Shown here piece by piece: positions 23,092 through 24,420 of a stretch of 24,420 nucleotides of DNA; position 1 is the first letter of the stretch; every line of letters starts with the position of its first letter. Under the pieces are notes generated by a model. The model was not told the origin of the DNA. It made no database searches and saw only the letters and a list, made by a program, of their open reading frames with translations. The position numbers were made by a program, and so were the translations under genes. The stretch is from Betaproteobacteria bacterium (GTDB taxonomy: Bacteria; Pseudomonadota; Gammaproteobacteria; Burkholderiales; SG8-39): positions 1-24,420 of the forward strand of contig VBCJ01000123.1 in assembly GCA_005884335.1 (NCBI GenBank), read 5' to 3'.

Positions 23092-23907
23092 TCATTCCTT
23101 GCCCAGCTCCTCGCCCAGTTCCTTGCCGCGCTCGTTGGCGGCATGGATCGCGCGGATGATCGCTTCCTTCACTTCGTCCTTGGCCATGCTCGCCAGCGCC
23201 CGCTCGGTCGTTCCGCCTTTGGAGGTCACCCGCTCGCGCAGCACCGCCACCGGATCGGGACTGGTCGAAGCGAGCTTGGCCGCACCGGTGAAGGTGTTCA
23301 ACACGAGCTGATGCGCGATCTGGACCGGGAGTCCCAGCTCCCGCGCGGCGTCCTCGACCGCCTCGATGAAGTAGAACACGTAGGCGGGGCCGCTTCCGGA
23401 GATCGCGGTCACCGCGTCCATCTGCGATTCGTCGGTGATCCAGACGGTGGCGCCGACCGCGCCGAGGACTGTCTCGGTCTGCTCGCGGTCTTCGCGGGTG
23501 ACCGCCTTCGAGAACGGGAACAGGCCCGCGACCCCTTCGCCGATCATCGCCGGCGTATTGGGCATCGCCCGAACCAGGCGCGTGTGTCCCTTCAGCCACT
23601 TGGAGAGGTTGGCGAGGCGCACGCCCGCGGCGATGCTGATGACCAGATTGGCGTTGTCCGCAATCCCGGATTTGGCGGCCGCTTCGCGCAGATGCTGGGG
23701 TTTCACCGCGAACACCACGACGTCGTTCGCCCGCATCGCATCCTTGGGCTTGTCGAAGCTCGTGACCCCGTACTTGTCCACGAGCTTGCGGCGCGCCTCG
23801 GCGCTGATCTCGACCACGCGTATGTCCTGCAGCGGGAAATCCTTGCGCAACAGTCCGCCGATGAGCGCGTCGGCCATGTTGCCGCCGCCGATGAATGTGA
23901 TTTTCAT
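23092..23907 (-). CDS. proC: Pyrroline-5-carboxylate reductase ProC
   Basis: It reduces pyrroline-5-carboxylate to proline with NAD(P)H and is cytoplasmic. The 271 residues match the family length. The N-terminal Rossmann motif FIGGGNMADALIGGL (5-19) begins right after the ATG at 23907, which sets the start. VVVFAVKPQ, RAMPNTPAMIGEGVAGLF and the C-terminal signature DAVTAISGSGPAYVFYFIEA are all present. The last 15 residues are charged (NERGKELGEELGKE), a slight tail beyond the core. It lies 7 bases after yggS and 13 before yggT, an arrangement common in proteobacteria. Confidence 0.95.
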   Translation of the reverse strand: MKITFIGGGNMADALIGGLLRKDFPLQDIRVVEISAEARRKLVDKYGVTSFDKPKDAMRANDVVVFAVKPQHLREAAAKSGIADNANLVISIAAGVRLANLSKWLKGHTRLVRAMPNTPAMIGEGVAGLFPFSKAVTREDREQTETVLGAVGATVWITDESQMDAVTAISGSGPAYVFYFIEAVEDAARELGLPVQIAHQLVLNTFTGAAKLASTSPDPVAVLRERVTSKGGTTERALASMAKDEVKEAIIRAIHAANERGKELGEELGKE

Positions 23908-23914
23908 GACAGAC

Positions 23915-24420
23915 TCAGTCTTGCCTTTCTCCAAAAATCGCCGTACCCACCCGTACCAGAGTCGCGCCTTCGGCGATCGCCGCCTCGAGGTCCGCCGACA
24001 TGCCCATCGAGAGCGTATCCATCGCAAATCCGTCGCGGTTCAGCCGGTCGCGCAGCTCGCGCAGTTGCGCGAAGCGCCGGCGCTGCAGTGCCCCATCGGG
24101 CGTCGGCTCGGGCACCGTCATGAGCCCGCGCAGCTTCAAGCGCGGCAACGCCCCCACCTGCTTCGCCAGGTGCGCCGCTTCCGAAGGGGCGACGCCGCTC
24201 TTGGTCGCCTCGCCCGAAACGTTGACCTGGATACAGACTTGAAGCTCGCTCTGTCCCGGGCTGCGCGCTTGCGCGAGCCGCGCGGCGATTTTCGCACGGT
24301 CGATCGAGTGGACCCAGTCGAAGTGCTCGGCGATCGCGCGCGTCTTGTTGCTCTGGATCGGGCCGATGTAATGCCAGGTGAGCCCGAGCGAGGAGAGCTC
24401 GCGGATCTTTTCGACGCCCT
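23915..24420 (-). CDS. yggS: YggS family PLP homeostasis protein, 5' end outside window
   Basis: This is a PLP-binding protein of the YggS/PROSC family, which buffers pyridoxal phosphate and affects amino-acid and B6 balance. Only the C-terminal 168 or so residues are in the window; the N-terminal segment with the PLP-binding Lys is missing. Visible signatures are HYIGPIQSNKTRAIAEHFDW, HSIDRAK, VCIQVNVSGEATKSG, RLKLRGLMTVPEPTPD, LSMGMSADLEAAIAEGATLV and RVGTAIFGER, all typical of the family's TIM barrel. The frame is open to the window edge, so the ATG at 24157 is internal. It is first gene in the window of yggS-proC-yggT, read on the minus strand. Confidence 0.95.
   Translation of the reverse strand, partial: GVEKIRELSSLGLTWHYIGPIQSNKTRAIAEHFDWVHSIDRAKIAARLAQARSPGQSELQVCIQVNVSGEATKSGVAPSEAAHLAKQVGALPRLKLRGLMTVPEPTPDGALQRRRFAQLRELRDRLNRDGFAMDTLSMGMSADLEAAIAEGATLVRVGTAIFGERQD

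Noticed and set aside
1..24420. CRISPR arrays, tRNA/rRNA genes, insertion sequences, prophage or defence genes
   Set aside because: I looked for regularly spaced repeats, transposase or integrase motifs, cloverleaf-like segments and toxin-antitoxin pairs and found none; every long frame retained is a housekeeping or chemosensory gene.

Overview
The window is a dense, GC-rich (roughly 60-65% by eye) chromosomal segment of a proteobacterium that makes type IV pili. The most likely source is a betaproteobacterium. The support is the gene order thiD-thiE-hemL / rubredoxin / pilGHIJ-chpA / yqgE-ruvX-pyrR-pyrB-pyrC', the absence of pilK between pilJ and chpA, and the RNB nuclease-TonB-mtgA cluster. 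A gammaproteobacterium related to Pseudomonas, which shares parts of this order, is the alternative. I see no mobile element, CRISPR array, RNA gene or sign of recent transfer. It reads as core genome, with almost no non-coding space and no gene-free stretch longer than about 230 bases.

Layout. Bases 2-3240 (+) hold the 3' part of an RNB-family ribonuclease, a TonB-like protein and the peptidoglycan glycosyltransferase MtgA. A UMF1-type major facilitator transporter (3259-4560, -) is divergent from the magnesium channel/transporter gene mgtE (4790-6118, +), and a perfect palindrome lies between them. A minus-strand operon thiD-thiE-hemL (8909 down to 6147) joins thiamine and tetrapyrrole synthesis through overlapping genes. 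It diverges from a small rubredoxin gene (8995-9183, +).

Bases 9292-18225 carry the Pil-Chp chemosensory cluster: response regulators PilG and PilH, CheW-like PilI, the membrane receptor PilJ and the 1791-residue hybrid kinase ChpA/PilL. ChpA has several histidine-phosphotransfer domains, a CheA core, a CheW domain and a C-terminal receiver. Together these should control twitching motility and surface sensing.

Bases 18309-22489 (+) form a tightly packed, mostly overlapping run: yqgE (algH), ruvX (yqgF), pyrR, pyrB, a cupin gene and a dihydroorotase homologue. The homologue has lost most of its metal ligands, so it is probably the non-catalytic PyrC' partner of aspartate transcarbamoylase. 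Convergent to this run is the minus-strand operon yggS (5' end outside the window), proC, yggT.

No wholly new system is evident. The points most worth a second look are the pseudo-dihydroorotase with a cupin gene inserted beside it, the HPt composition of ChpA (one domain with Ala in place of the phospho-His), the repeated TGTCGGA motif that can form alternative hairpins upstream of pilG, and the palindrome between the MFS and mgtE genes.
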